The position numbers and the translations under genes are program-made. The notes beneath the pieces are model-generated. The model was given only the letters and a program-made list of their open reading frames with translations. It did not search any database and was not told where the DNA came from. From Solanum dulcamara (Eukaryota > Streptophyta > Magnoliopsida > Solanales > Solanaceae), in contig NC_077245.1 of NCBI RefSeq assembly GCF_947179165.1, positions 38,433,286-38,497,285 on the forward strand: a stretch of 64,000 nt of DNA, read 5' to 3'. Positions 22,472 to 35,171 of this stretch are shown piece by piece (within the stretch, counting starts at the first letter, position 1; the number at the start of each line of letters is the position of its first letter).

Positions 22472-24815
22472 TATAACACCTCGAAAATTTCTATGCTAAG
22501 ACCCGAACCATTCTTTATGCGTATAGGCCCGAATTTAATAGTTTTAATTGTAATGTAATTGTTATGAATAATTCTTTAGTGTTTGAAGTGTATTTGAAGT
22601 GAATTAGGGTCACAATAGTCCTCTAGCACAAAGTTGAGTTGAAAGCTTTTTACCGATTGAGTTTCGATATAAGATTTGACTTGGGTAAACTTCAAATGAA
22701 CATATCTCCTAGAATACAATGAATTACGTGGCCTATTACCTATCAAATTAAATATCTTTGAGTCCTCTTTCCAACGCCACCAAGTTTTTCTCATGTTGAG
22801 TTTGGAGTAAAAAGTTATGACCATTTTACTAGAAGTTGACAAATCATTAGAAGTTACGGGTGAACATTACGACTCGTAGAGTTTTGTACGAGTCATAGAA
22901 ATGACCTGTAGAACTTTTGAACACTTAGAAAAATTCCAGTCTTTACGATATTTTCTACAAGTCTTGATTACAACTTGTTGGAATTTTTACGACTCATAAA
23001 AAGGACTCGTAGAACCTTCAAACACTTAGAAAAAATTCCAAAGGTAAAGTCATTCCTATGAGTGATGATGACGACTCATCAAAGAGTCTATGAGTCATAG
23101 AAATGACTCATAGGAGAGATTCAGAGACCCAATTTTCATAGTTTGACAGGACGAGTGTATCCTACGACTCATCAAAGTTTCGATGAGTCGTAGAAATGAT
23201 CTGTATACGACCAAAATGATATTTTTATGAAGGATATTTTGGTCTTTTTCCACTCTTTTCCAATCAAAACCTTGATATATTGGGACTATTTTGAGTCCCT
23301 TAACAGTACCGTATGTGCCTAAGTCCTCATTAACACTTAGTTTATTTGAGAGCAAGGATTGGAGAATAGAAAGAAGCTAGGGTTCAAGCGTTCACTCCCA
23401 TATTCCAACTTTTAATTATTTTTCGAGTTACAGGTATGTAAGGCTAGCTAAAGCATGGTTTAAGTTCTTTCATGTGCCCTAAGTATATGATTGGTTGAGT
23501 AGTAAGTGATATAAGTCTCCTATGAATGAATCTTTAGAAGATCTCTTTAAATCCTTGTATATTTATGCATAACTTTGCATGATTGACAGTTTTTAGGAAT
23601 TAAAGATTTAAAATAAATGATTATGTTTCTCCCTACATGATTCTTATTTGAGTATTCAATTTCAATGTATTACACAATGATTGATTCTAAAAGTTTGATT
23701 TATAAATATTAAATAAGCATGAGTCAAATTTGAGTTGGATAATAGAAGTCTAAATAGTTGTTGATTTGGAGTTCTAATGAGTCATGAATGAGTGTTGAAA
23801 AGAATGTCTAATTTAAAAAAGTGATGATTGAGATGATCATTGATTTGATAAGAGTCCCATTTGACTAGATGAACTGATTTGTTTAAACTGATTGATTTGA
23901 GTCTTATGAGCATAATGAGTCTTGGGAGGAGTATCGAGCACCGAATTAGGTAAGAGTGTAGTTATAACTCAATTCTTATGAACTACATCGCCAGCGTAGG
24001 ATGGAGGGTTAAACCTCTTAAGTCTTAAAATGATGGACTTTGATTGATCGTGGATTCGATGATAGTGATTCTTCCTTTACTATAGCAAGGTATTGGATAG
24101 GTGTGGCAATGACACCATTTTATTGTACATCACCAATATATAAGTGATAGTTGTCAGTTAGAGAAACTTCCAATTAGGATAGGATCTTGCATGATAGGAT
24201 TGGTTGATTGAGATTGTAGATGATTGAGTCGATTTGAGAAACATTTGTTAAATTCTAAATTTTTGCATATCCTTTGAGTTGATTGATGAGTTTGAGGTAA
24301 GTTTTGTTGATTGTTTACCCTTCCTATCATTTTACATACTCGTACATTCCATGTACTAATACCATTTTGCCTGGATCATTTCATGATGCAAATATAGGTG
24401 TTAGAGATTATCAATAGGAGCATCGTTGAAGATCACTTCTACTCTTATATTTGGTGAGTCCTCCTTGCATCCGTAGGTACTCTGGATTAGTTATCTTTTC
24501 TTTGAGTTTTTCTTTTTGGGTAGCCATGGACTTGTCATTGGCACCTTCTGAATAGTATTAAAGGCTTCATAGACAGATAGTGATAGTGTTGAGTCATTAA
24601 GTTGGTTTTCAAAACTATTCTTTGACATGGAGTTAAGTTGGGATTTGGTTAAATATGTTATTCTTTGATGAGTTGTTGATTTGATTTGCCCACACGATTG
24701 TCCTCCCTTTTTTCATTTAAGTCTTTTACTGAATGAATGAATGCGTGATTGGATCAAGTGGTTCACTTGGGGACCAGCAATGGCCACACCCACGGTACCC
24801 TCTTGGGGCATGACA
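22472..24815 (+). repeat. E2 3' LTR
   Basis: Starts tataacacctcg (the expected TG has become TA) and ends gggcatgaca, followed by the ATAAT target duplication at 24816-24820. Partner of 15176-17509. The ending shows what the 5' LTR end has lost. Confidence 0.85.
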
Positions 24816-24820
24816 ATAAT

Positions 24821-25393
24821 GATAAGTCTTGGATAATGGGATGTACTACAAGAGAATTCACTGTCAAGTCAGCATATCATATTTTGAGGCATAAAACAGA
24901 CAAGGTAGAATGGATAAACAATATCTGGATCAAAGGCTTACCTTTTAAAATCTTTTTTTTCTTGTGGAGGGTATGGTGAAAAAGGATAGCTATAGATGAC
25001 AATCTTAAAAGGTTGAAGATTCGGATAATGTTTAAATGTTATTGCTGTGAAGCTGGAGAAATAAAAACCATAAATTATTTATTACTAATAATTCCTATAG
25101 CTCAAAAGCTATGGGGACAATTTGCTTCCTGTGCAGGTTTTAACATTGAGAGTCTGCACCTACAACAACTAATTCTTAAATGGTGGGAATATGAAGCAAA
25201 TCCAAAATTTCAACATATAATAAAATCCATATTAACCATAATCACATGGGTCCTTTGGAAGAGACAAAATTCTAGAAGACATGATAAGGATATTTCATTC
25301 AACAAAATGTATTCTCAATGTCAATTGACAGTGCATCAGTTGATTATAACTTCCTATCCTTGGCGAAAAAACATCCCATTCCAATGGAGGGGG
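24821..25393 (+). pseudogene. LINE ORF2 fragment 2 (zf-RVT region)
   Basis: Continues the LINE after E2: DKSWIMGCTTREFTVKSAYH, then IWIKGLPFKIFFFLWRVW, a stop, DDNLKRLKIRIMFKCYCC. This is the zf-RVT domain with its Trp- and Cys-containing pattern, normally just after the RT of plant LINEs. The following segment to SYPWRKNIPFQW is the linker before RNase H. One in-frame stop (24977-24979) is visible. It is interrupted at 25394 by a solo LTR and resumes near 28634. Confidence 0.8.
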
Positions 25394-28300
25394 TGTTATA
25401 TCCCATACTTTTGTACATTAAAACATTTTTAAGATCCTCTAAAGGTGCCATACAATCCATGTTATCCATGACGTTATTAAAATTATCCTAAGGAGGGGAG
25501 GATGTAACGCCTTATATTTTGCATAGACTAGTTCTATATGGGTAGTGATGGTTTGAAATAGATTTGGAAGGATTTGAAAAGGGTTCGAGGCCAAATAATT
25601 TGTCATAGTAATTGACCTACTTGTTTAAGCTATTGGTTTAGATGTCTTACATAATTAGGCTACTAGATTACACGTCTAGCTTAAGTAGCAAGGATTACAC
25701 AAGTTCTTAAGGTAAGACTAATTGCTAACCTACAAAAAGAACAAGTAGGTGATGCACCTACTTGGAATATGTGGGCTGCATTTTAAATGAAAGGGCAAGT
25801 AGGTGATGCAACTACTTACAAACTTGTGGCAGGAATTAAGTGAGGATTAGTGATTAATTATGATTAATTAACCTAATTAGACCACTAAGTGGGCCCCACC
25901 AAGATATATGGTAGAATCTGATTGGTGTATGGATGATAATGGGACACATGTCAACAATGGACACATGTCATAAGGGTGGACACGTGTCCAACCCTTAGGA
26001 AGCCTATATATACCCAATTTAATGACTAAGAAGCTCATTTTTTCATCTTTAACTATTGGATATATAGAGGAAAAGAAGAAGAGTCCAAGCCATGGCAACT
26101 CACGGCCATGGATGAGCAAGTCAAACTCCCAAATTCTGATCCTCACATAAAGTTTCTAACGTAGTTTTTGATCAATTGGAGGTAATTAACAGTGTGAACT
26201 AATCATTGGAGTAACCAGAAGGCCTAACGTGTAATCCACAAGTTTCAGCCAATTTAAGAAGCCAACTTGTTAAGGTAAGGGTTAATCATTTTCTATATGT
26301 TTTTGGATGAATTTGGACGTGTTGTGAATATGTAAAAGTGAATTGGATGTATGAAATTATGTATATGGGCGTTGGAATGTTGTTGAAGCCATATGGTCTA
26401 TTTTAATTGAAGTCAGTGAGTTGAATTGGATTAATATTTTAGTTGTTATTGTCATGGGTTATGTAATGAGAATGAAGGAATTAAATGGTTAAAGTGGAAG
26501 TTGTAATTGTTGTGTGGGCTATTGTAGAAGTTTATATAATGTTAATGTGATTTTCTTGCATATAGGAAGGTGATGTTGATAACGTGTGGTTGCTGGTGTA
26601 GTTCATGAACTTAGATGGAAAGAATGTATTAAGTAATGTATAATGAACGTAGATGGTCCATTTGTTCGTGAGAGTATCGAGTATCTCTTTACGTTGTTAG
26701 TTAGGGGCTGTTTTGGATGTGTTGTTGTTCTTGTTGAATTGAAGGACTAAATTCTTGTTGAATTGAAAGACTAAGAGTAGTTAAGGCTATAGTGTTGTTG
26801 TAATTTTTGGACTATTATAAGTTTATTCAATGAAGTGTTGTGGCTATAGATTATTAAGAGTAACTTGATTATGTTGTGGTTGTTATTTTAAAAATTATGG
26901 AATGTCATATTGTGTGGACTGTTTCAGAACAATCTTGAATCTTGCCTTGAATAACTTTGATATAGCACTTGAATGTGTGGTTATTGATGTTGACCTGGTT
27001 GTAACGTAGTTGGTTTGAATATAAGGGAAATATTGCCTAATTTTCTAGAAATGAGCTGCTAACGTTGGAGTACGTTTTGAAACCTTCACGTAGCTTAACC
27101 ACAGTTCTTGACATCTCAATATAGGTTGAGACACTGTGGGCAGCGTATACGTATTATGTTATGGATAAGCATTGAATGTATGTAAATCTATCCCTTCTTT
27201 CTTTTGGCATGTCTTAGATATAAGTGATATATGATATGAGTTTTGGGGTAATTCTATTCATAGGTTCCGAGTATGATTCCTGATTCTTATTCACTTCGGG
27301 ATATTAAAACTCTTGAAGTAGTTAAGCTACTACCCTTGAGTCTTCTATACGTTGGACCGTTGCTGGTATGTGAAAATACCTATTCTTAAAGACTCTATAA
27401 TGATTAATGCCCTTAACTTTCGTAAGCTGTTCTCATTATCTTGATGTGTATCAATGATCCCTGAGGCTTTATTTAATATAGTTCATAATGACATTCAAAG
27501 AGTACTGAACATGACTATCGCCCTTATACTCAAGTATTGATTAGTCTACTTATCTATTGAGTCTCAAATGATGATCTAAATGTATATGATTACTCACTAC
27601 TCTGCTCATGCATACTGTTATTACATCTCTTATCGAGTCCCGGGCCGGGTATGTTATCACGCACATTTTATTATATTATCCACCAAGTCCCTCACTAGGG
27701 TTCCGAGTTTGCTATATGATGATATAATGATACAATGATATGGTTGTGGCACCGAGTCCCACGATGGGCCAAGTACGATATATGTGCGCACGACTTTATT
27801 CACTGAGTCTCTTACTATAGGGCCGGGTAAGGTATATGTATATGATGATACGATAATATGGTGATACGATTATGAAACTGAGTCCCATAATAGGTCAGGT
27901 ACGGTATATGATAATGATATGCATGATTTGTTTCGTAAGGCACAAGTATAGTGAGTTCTTGATTATCATACTTGTCTCCTGGACTCTCTACTTCAGTTAT
28001 GATCTTTCTTACTATATTTCATATTTTATATACTCAGTACATTTCTTGTACTAAACCCCTTCCTTCAGGAGGGGAAGGGGGGCTACGCTTCATGCCCACA
28101 TGTACAGATACTCATTTTGGGGATCTACCAGCTTAGAATTTTAATTGCTGTTTTGGAGCGCTCCATTGTCCTGGAGCCTAGACTTTTGGTATAGACCCTT
28201 TTTGATGTATATATATTTATTCTGGGGTACGACGGGGCCCTGTCCCGCCATATGATACTGATGTTACTCTTAGAGGCCTCTAGATATATGTGTGGATTGT

Positions 28301-28628
28301 GTGTATATGTGTTCGGTTGTGCCTATATGACTTATATGTTGGGACTTTCCCATTCCTAGTGAAAGCCTTGTCGGCTTGTGTACATACATAATTTGGGATG
28401 TTGTATATAGTGACAGCCTTATCGGCTCGTGTATTATAATATTTTAATTTGATTGTGATTCTCCAGGAGACAGATTGCCCTGATACATGTATGTAACGCT
28501 TGAGATGACGTCCTATTTTCACAAAGCCTCCATATTATGTTTGATTTCAGTTTAACGATGTCTAACAGATATGTATAGGAATTCCTAGCTCGAGCACTAG
28601 TCAAGGCCTATAGGATTGGGTCATGACA
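25394..28628 (+). mobile_element. Solo LTR of a Tekay/Del-like chromovirus
   Basis: A 3.2 kb unit beginning tgttatatcccatactttt and ending ttgggtcatgaca, with no primer site or coding region on either side. LINE sequence lies immediately before and after it. Flanking five-mers GGGGG (25389-25393) and GTAGG (28629-28633) match at only three positions, so the target duplication is decayed or uncertain. It contains a promoter-like block, five GAGTCCC...GGGCC hairpin modules (27633-27900) and the CAGTAC...GTACT element near 28034. LTR-LTR recombination is the usual origin of such solo copies. Confidence 0.8.
25941..26014 (+). promoter_or_regulatory. Solo-LTR promoter block
   Basis: Two ggacacatgtca-like boxes (about 25942-25970) precede a perfect 12-bp palindrome ggacacgtgtcc (25978-25989) and a TATATATA box (26005-26012). 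The spacing of about 15 bp from box to TATA matches the other LTRs in the window. Confidence 0.6.
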
Positions 28629-28633
28629 GTAGG

Positions 28634-28883
28634 ATGTTTAATTTACTACATGGATATAGACCAAGACTTTACTATCACATAGTAAAATGGTATATACCGG
28701 AGGAAGGGTGGATAAAGCGCAATACTGATGGGGCAAGTAAAGGAAACCCAGGGATTAGTTCATATGGCTTTTGTATTAGAGACAACAATGATGATCTATT
28801 ATATACTAGAGGAAGGGTGGATAAAGTGCAATACTGATGGGGCAAGTAAAGGCAACCCAGGGATTAGTTCACATGGCTTTTGA
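28634..28883 (+). pseudogene. LINE ORF2 fragment 3 (RNase H) with a 109-bp tandem duplication
   Basis: After the solo LTR the LINE resumes with HGYRPRLYYHIVKWYIPEEG, then WIKRNTDGASKGNPGISS, the start of an RNase H fold with its first catalytic Asp (TDGAS). A segment starting ggaagggtggataaag at 28702 recurs at 28811 (offset 109 bp, copies of about 73 bp). The second copy then joins chromovirus integrase sequence of E3 at about 28884. The remaining RNase H and the LINE 3' end with its poly-A are missing. Confidence 0.8.
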
Positions 28884-29935
28884 GAGATTTGGCTCAAAAT
28901 ATTAACATTCCTACTTGGAAGTGGGAAGATTTGAATATGGACTTCATTACGAGTTTACCTTGTACGCATCATCAGTATGATTCAATTTGGATTATTGATG
29001 ATTGAATGACTAAGTCAGCGTATTTTCTTCCAATTAGACTTTTTATTCAGTCGAGGATTATGTTAGACTTTACATTTTGGAGTTAGTTAAGTTGCATGTT
29101 CAATTTTCTATCATTTTAGATTGAGGTACTCAGTTTACCTCTCGGGTTTGGAGATTATTTTAGAAGGGTCTTGGTACTCAATTTAAGCTTAGTACATCTT
29201 TTCACCCTAAGACTGATGATCAAGCTGAACAGACTATTCAAACTTTGGAGGATATATTGAGAGCTTGTATGATTGACTTCAAGGGTATTTTGGATGATCA
29301 TTTGACTTTGACTGAGTTTGATTATAATAATAGTTTTCACTTGAGTATACAGATAAATCTGTTTGAGGCACTTTATGGCAAGATGTATAGGTCTCTTATT
29401 GGTTGATTGGAAGTTGGTAAGGTCATTTTGGTAGGGTTGAGGATGACCCAAAGTCGAAAGAAATCCTATGAGGATGTAAGAAGAAGAGAGTTTGAATTAG
29501 AAGTTGATGATTGGGTTTATTTGTAAATCTCACCTATGAAGGGTGTGATGATATTTGGTAAGAAAGAGAAACTTAGACCTACATATGTTGACTCTTATCA
29601 GATTTTGAGGCATTTTGGAAAGGTGGCCTATAAGTTTGATTTACCTTTAGAATGTACATCGATGCATCTTATGTGCCATATTTCCTTATTGAAAAAGTGT
29701 ATTGGTGATCCTACTTCAGTTGTGCCATTTGAGGGTGTTGGTGTGAAAGAAAATCTCTATTACGAAGAGGTTCTGGTTGAGATTCTGGATTGTAAGTCTA
29801 TAAGTTAAGAAATAAGAAGCTTCCGTGAAAGTCATTTGGAGGAATCAATTGGTTGAGGATGCTACTTGGAAGGCCAAAGCCTCTATGATATCCCGTTATC
29901 CTCATCTCTTTTCCTCTACTTCAGTTTCATCTTGA
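28884..29935 (+). pseudogene. E3 integrase and chromodomain relic
   Basis: Integrase catalytic core: NMDFITSLPCTHHQYDSIW with the first Asp; the region of the second Asp is frame-broken with stops (near 29007, 29086, 29121); DDQAEQTIQ retains the Glu. The later frame MKGVMIFGKKEKLRPTYVDS (29536 on) is the linker before the chromodomain, which appears as ASVKVIWRNQLVEDATW near 29822-29872. Several stops and frame shifts, not functional. Confidence 0.8.
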
Positions 29936-30150
29936 GGTATTAGTTCCTCATATTTAGTATTTCAGATTCATGCATTTCAGCCATTCCCATGTTTCCATAT
30001 GCATATATGATCCTAAAATCAGTTTTTTTTAAGTTCATATTTTAGCTTGGGCTTGATTACTCCTTGGTATTATGCATTTTGATATGATTTGGATTTATGT
30101 TGGGTTATTTGATCTTTTTTCCTACTCTATTCATGCTAGATTGAGTCCTA

Positions 30151-30182
30151 TTCGAGGATGAATATTCTCAAGGGGGAGATAT
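30151..30182 (+). other. E3 polypurine tract with hairpin
   Basis: attcgaggatgaat (hairpin-capable) precedes aagggggagat directly before the 3' LTR at 30183. Same arrangement as in E2. Confidence 0.7.
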
Positions 30183-32019
30183 TATAACACCTCGAAAGAT
30201 GAAATGTTGAGTTGAAGGAACAAATACAGAAAAAGTTGATATTGCAAGTTTGTACGAGGCCATGTACGAAAAGTACAAGGTTATGCAGTCCGTAGAAGGC
30301 CCTCATAAATGAGCCTGGGAAATAGGAAATTTCCTAAGTCTATTCTAAGGGAGGTCTTACAGACCGTAAATATATCCACAGACCATAGATCGATTCATGG
30401 ATCAATCACCAGAGGCTTGGATTTACGGTTCGATAGGATAGATGTGTTTCACAGACCGTGGTTGATTCTACGAACGACAGAAGGATTTGTAGACCACACC
30501 ACTACACTTAGGGAAATTTTGGGTTAAGGATGGTTCTACGGGAGGTTTGTATTGCCTGTGTAAGGATCCATGGACCATAGACCTAATCGTAGAATCAAAC
30601 ATTAGAGAGAGGGAATTTTGAGGCTTGAACAATGTCTATGGCCCGTAGAGAGTGGTCATAGACTTAACTTCAGAAAGTTGGACTTTTCCCTTAATTTCCC
30701 TGAGACCTTTGACAACTCATGAAGAGTTCTACGAAACGTAGAAGTCGTCTGTAGAACCTACTCATCAATTATTTTTTCCAAGGATATTTCAGTCTTTTTG
30801 TATCCTTTTAATACTGATGCTACGTCATATTAAGCCTATTCCTAAGTCATATAACTGATTTTACACTTCAAAATTTTCCTGTTCTCTCTCATTCACTCAA
30901 AACCATTTAAAATCTCAAGTTTTCTTCCTTAAGGAATCTCTCGATGTGGATTAGGATTCTTCAAGCTTCAAATCTCCTCTTCCAATTCCAAATCTAGGAA
31001 TCATTAAGGTATGTAGTAATTTCATCCGTGGATCCCTTTTCATCTATGGAGTCCCAAAAAACCTTCAAATTCCCTTTATGATTTCATCCAAAAATCAAGG
31101 GTTTCATGATTATGCTATGGGGTTCAATCAATTATTATTTTATTTATTCCTATTGATTTTATTATGTATGATTTGATTTTCAAGGAGTTTTCATGAACCC
31201 ATACAATATGAATATCTTAATTTCAAAATCAAGTTTTGAGACTTTAAGCATGCATCATGAATTGAAGAAAATATGATTTAAGGATGCTTTTAATTAAAAT
31301 ATCAATATGATTTTCATGAAAATAAGATTGCTTCGAATGGAAGCATTCTCATTACGAAGAATTTCCATGACCTACCCATTTCTGATTGAAGTGTAATTTT
31401 TTTTTAAAAAGCTTATCATGATCTAGATGCTTTTGATTAAGTATCTCTTATGATTTAAATATGTTATGAATTATGATATGTTGAAAGGATCTTATCTTAT
31501 GATTTAAGTATTTTGTGATGAACTTGGTATTACTAATTTTTTACCATTTCAAAGACTATGATATGTTTATGTATGATATTCCATTGATAGTTTACCTAGC
31601 ATTGAGTTGGACTAGTGGCGATTACCCAGGTCCTAGTACTATGTTACGCCATAGGATGTCCCAATTAGACAATCAGCTTAAGCTTAGTTGATCCACATTA
31701 GCTCATGTTTTATGTTCCTTACCTTGGCAAGTAGGACAATATACTTTCGGTGTGGGAGAAAGACACTAGACTCTATGATATACCTCACATGGTTTATGTC
31801 GGTTAACGTTATCTCTCACTTGTGTTATAATTATGATTTTTTTACAGTTATTGCATTGACCATGTATCATGTTTAAAAGATGTTTTTGAAGAATTTATGT
31901 TATATTTTAGCTTGGTCATTGCATTATCATGTTTCATATTATGTATTTCACATTCTCCATACTCAGTACATTCCATTGTACTAACCACAGACTTTTGTCT
32001 ATATCGTATCATAATATAG
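30183..32019 (+). repeat. E3 3' LTR, incomplete
   Basis: Starts tataacacctcgaaagat. Between about 30275 and 30770 it carries many variants of cagaccgtag / tctacg, a dispersed self-complementary motif. The CTCAGTACATTCC...GTACT hairpin is at about 31962-31982, normally some 500 bp from the LTR end, so the missing 3' part should lie beyond the E4/E5 nest and outside the window. Confidence 0.75.
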
Positions 32020-35000
32020 TGTTATGCCCCTCATTTTTGGTACATGGAAACATCTATCTAGCTTATCTAGAGCTACCGTGCGATCCATATTATCTACAAC
32101 GTTATCAAATAACTCTAAGGAAGAGAGAATATGATGCCACATAGTAGGAAAGATTGAAAATAAGGTTATGAGAATCCGGAATGAGTTGGAGACCAAGTAA
32201 TGAGTCGTAGGACTCGACTTACTCGCGTAGGCTACCAACATGGATGTCTTACATACCTAAGCTATCTGAGTAAACGTCGAGCTTACGTAGCAAGGATTAC
32301 ATAGGCTCTTAAAGTAAGATGAGATTACGAACCCACGAGGAGGAGAAGAGAGTGACACGTGGAAGCAAGAGGAGCTTGCACGTGGCAGCAATAGGAGCTT
32401 GCACATGGCAGCAGATGATGCACCTGCTTGGGGTCAAGTAGGTGCTCACCTGCTTGGGGTGGACCCCACCTGCCACGTGGCAACATGTGTTTGGTTGCAT
32501 GAGATGACATGGCTTCCTAAGGGCTTGAAATGTTTCACCCTAAGGGATGACACATGTCACTCTCTAAAAGTGGATATATATACTTAATATTATAACTAAG
32601 TATTCATTTCAGCCTTACACTTGAAGAAAAAGAAAGGAAACCCTAAGGGAGCTAGAGAGAGTAGTGATGGCCCAAGGATAAAAAGAGTTAAGCCTCCAAT
32701 TCCGTTCTATAAATTAATTATTTAAGATATCCTATAGTTAAATAACTATGTTTAACAATGTAAAATTACTATGTGGGGCAGCAAAGAAGGGACGCGAACA
32801 GCCCCCAAACTTTCAGCATGTTAGGAAACTTCCGAGGCAAGTTTTGGTGAGTTTTGGCAAGGTAAGGTTCCTCCTTTCGAATTGAAGTTAAGGATGTTGT
32901 TATGGAGTATATTACATGTTTTAAGTGAAGTTGGAAGTAGGAAAAATGCATAAGTATGCTGGACGTTGTAAGCGAATGAAATTGAAGTCATTCTAGTCGA
33001 GTTAAAATTGTTAAAGTCGAGGAGTGTCGTTACGGTTGTGGTGTTGCGGTTGGAGATGGTTTATTTGTGTGTTTCAGGGATGGAACTTGTTTAAAAATGG
33101 CTATATATGCTTCTGGTTGCAGCCACATAGTACCCCATTTCGTGTTGTTAAATGTTTTACGAAATAAAGACTAAAAACCTTATTTTGATATCGTGATTTT
33201 GGGCGAGTCTTTGGGAACTTGTATTGTGTAATATTGTAGTTATTTGATTTTACATAGATACTAGTTGTTGTTGGTAATATGAATTCTAAGGTTAGAGGGT
33301 AAATCAGAAATTTGGATAGGGCAAGTTATAGAGGAGACGCTGCTCAATTTCCGTTAACTTTGAAACTAGTCAAGAAAGACGAGCAAGGAAATGGTTCCTA
33401 CAAATATGTGAATGTTAATGTAGGAACTGGAAATTTGAAGGTCATTAATATTAGTATTACTTTCATGATTAATAGGTTAAGAAGGTAACGAGGTGAGCTG
33501 GATTACAGTTAATCCATAAGAGGTATGTGAAGCTACCCTTTCTTCTCTTTTGGCACGTCTTAGATGTAAGTATTATGTATGTGAAATTGGGAGTCATTTC
33601 ATTCTTAAAGCTTTGAGTATGAGTTAAGACTCTTGTTCACTTCCTACTGATTAGAACTCCTGTAATAAGTTGAGTCATTACCTTTCAAGTCTTCCATGTG
33701 ATAAAAAGTAGTACATGTAAAGCTTGTCTCTTTCTACTTCTAGAAAGACTGGACTATAGGTAATATAGGACATGGATTTGGAGGTGACTCTATTTATAAG
33801 TTCTGGGTATAAATCGTGATTTGTAGTGACTTTTGAATATTAATGACCTGGAAGTAGTTAAACTACTATTCTCGGGCCTTCTATATAGTGAATAGTAAGT
33901 GGAGATACCAACTCCTCTTCCTAAAGGATCTACAAGGGTAAAAGTCTCTGATTGCATAAACTATATAGCATCACCTTGATACATGCCTCTGATGCCTGAG
34001 ACTTCACTTGATATGATTCCTACTGACCGTTAGAGGGTACTTAAGATGATTACTACCCTGATCTTTAAGTGATGGTTCACTTAATTACTCTATTGAGCCT
34101 CGGATGATAATTTAGTTGCATATAGTTACGCGCTGCTTTTCTCATGCATACTGTAATACATCTTTCACCGAGTCCCGGGCCAGCTATAATATATATATAC
34201 GATTATTACACGATATATGGATCGGGCCATCGTACCTCGGCATTATTATACGATATACGGATTGGGCTGTCGTACCTCAGCATTATTACACAATATACAG
34301 ATTAGGCCATCGTACTTCGGCATTGTTATATGACCTATGGATTGGGACGTCGTACCTCGGCATTATTATACGATATACATATTGGGTCGTCGTTCCTCGG
34401 CATGTACTTGCTATATACATGAATTGGGTTGTACATTCCACAACGCTAATAGTACATATATACCTATGATGATAGAATGATATATTTGTAACACCGAGTC
34501 CCCTAGCGGGCCAGGTACGGTGTGTGATGAGGGTATACATGACTTTATTTTATAAGATGCAGGTACAATGATTTATTAAAGGTTATACTTATCCCTTGCA
34601 TCCCTGTTTTAGCTGTAATCTCAATTATGCTATGTTACGCTTTATATACTCAGTACACATATCGTACTAACCCCCTTTCTTCGGGGGGCTGCATTTCATG
34701 CCCGCAGGTACATATATTCATTTTGGGGATCTGCCAGCTTATGATTTCCACTCAGCTATGTCGGAAGTGTTCCATTGTTCTGGAGCCTAGCTTTTGGTGC
34801 TGGTCTTCTAATGTATATATTTGGCTATCTAGGGATACGGCGGGCACCCTGTCCCTCCATATGTTACTGTTAATATTCTTAGAGGTCTATAGACATGTGT
34901 GTGGGTTGTACGTGTAAGTTCTATTCAGTTATGTCTACATGATGTATTATAAATATTAAGATGTTATGGAAGCCTTATCGGCTTGCACGCTTCATGATAA

Positions 35001-35153
35001 GATACAAATGAAAGAAGTTACAAGCTTATGAAAATGCTATGACCCACTGGGGTTCTTATGTATAGTTCTTATATCGATTGTTATACCTGATAGTTAAGTA
35101 TACGAGGGTCCAGGTCGGACCCCAGTCATGGCCTACAGGGTTGGATCGTAAAA
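32020..35153 (+). repeat. E4 5' LTR
   Basis: Contains the GAGTCGTAGGACTC motif (32202-32215), cacgtg-rich U3 DNA with CACCTGCTT boxes (about 32355-32490), a TATATATA box (about 32574-32582), a five-copy 40-bp tandem repeat (34201-34400), the CAGTAC...GTACT element with a CCCCC/GGGGG hairpin (about 34650-34690) and a GGGTCC/GGACCC hairpin (35106-35122). Confidence 0.8.
34201..34400 (+). repeat. Five tandem copies of a 40-bp unit in the E4 LTR
   Basis: The landmark cgtacctcgg recurs at 34231, 34271, 34311, 34351 and 34391 (with small changes), exactly 40 bp apart, with no length variation. Each unit combines an attattatacgatat part and an attgggccatcgtacctc part. It resembles a local amplification of one GAGTCCC...GGGCC-type hairpin module. 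Confidence 0.9.
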
Positions 35154-35157
35154 AACG

Positions 35158-35171
35158 TGGTATCAGAGCAG
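35158..35171 (+). other. E4 primer binding site (tRNA-iMet type)
   Basis: tggtatcagagcag four bases after the LTR end; followed by a leader of about 135 bp up to the E5 insertion. Confidence 0.85.

Larger units (their letters stand above)
4288..24815 (+). mobile_element. E2: old Ty3/gypsy chromovirus, complete but decayed, interrupted by E1
   Basis: A full-length LTR retrotransposon on the plus strand. The first two LTR bases (TG, 4288-4289) are separated from the rest by E1; the 5' LTR resumes to 17509, gag-pol relics fill 17725-22310, and the 3' LTR is 22472-24815. Flanking target duplications are ATAAT at 4283-4287 and 24816-24820. The primer site matches tRNA-iMet. Domain order gag, protease, RT, RNase H, integrase, chromodomain is that of Ty3/gypsy chromoviruses. 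The two LTRs differ at roughly one base in ten by eye in the first 100 bp, so insertion is old. The clade (Tekay/Del, Galadriel or other) is not settled. Confidence 0.9.
28884..32019 (+). mobile_element. E3: 3' part of an old chromovirus, truncated at both ends
   Basis: Begins abruptly inside integrase (the codons before PTWKWEDLNMDF) and continues through the chromodomain, polypurine tract and into a 3' LTR at 30183, which is cut by E4 at 32020. No 5' LTR, gag or RT is present, so the left side was lost by deletion or the junction is a rearrangement. The LTR start (tataacacctcgaaa) and the pre-LTR sequence resemble E2, indicating a related family. Confidence 0.8.

Noticed and set aside
25013..25432. 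Independent host gene of 139 codons
   Set aside because: It is the zf-RVT to RNase H linker of the LINE, and its last codons already run into the solo LTR at 25394.
25389..28633. Perfect target duplication for the solo LTR
   Set aside because: The flanking five-mers GGGGG and GTAGG agree at only three positions. The LTR call rests on its TG...CA ends, family similarity and the split LINE.
34116..34469. 117-codon frame with internal repeats, and a CRISPR-like look of the region
   Set aside because: The repeats are a 40-bp tandem array without spacers in a plant LTR; the frame stays open because no unit contains a stop. Not a CRISPR array and not a protein.
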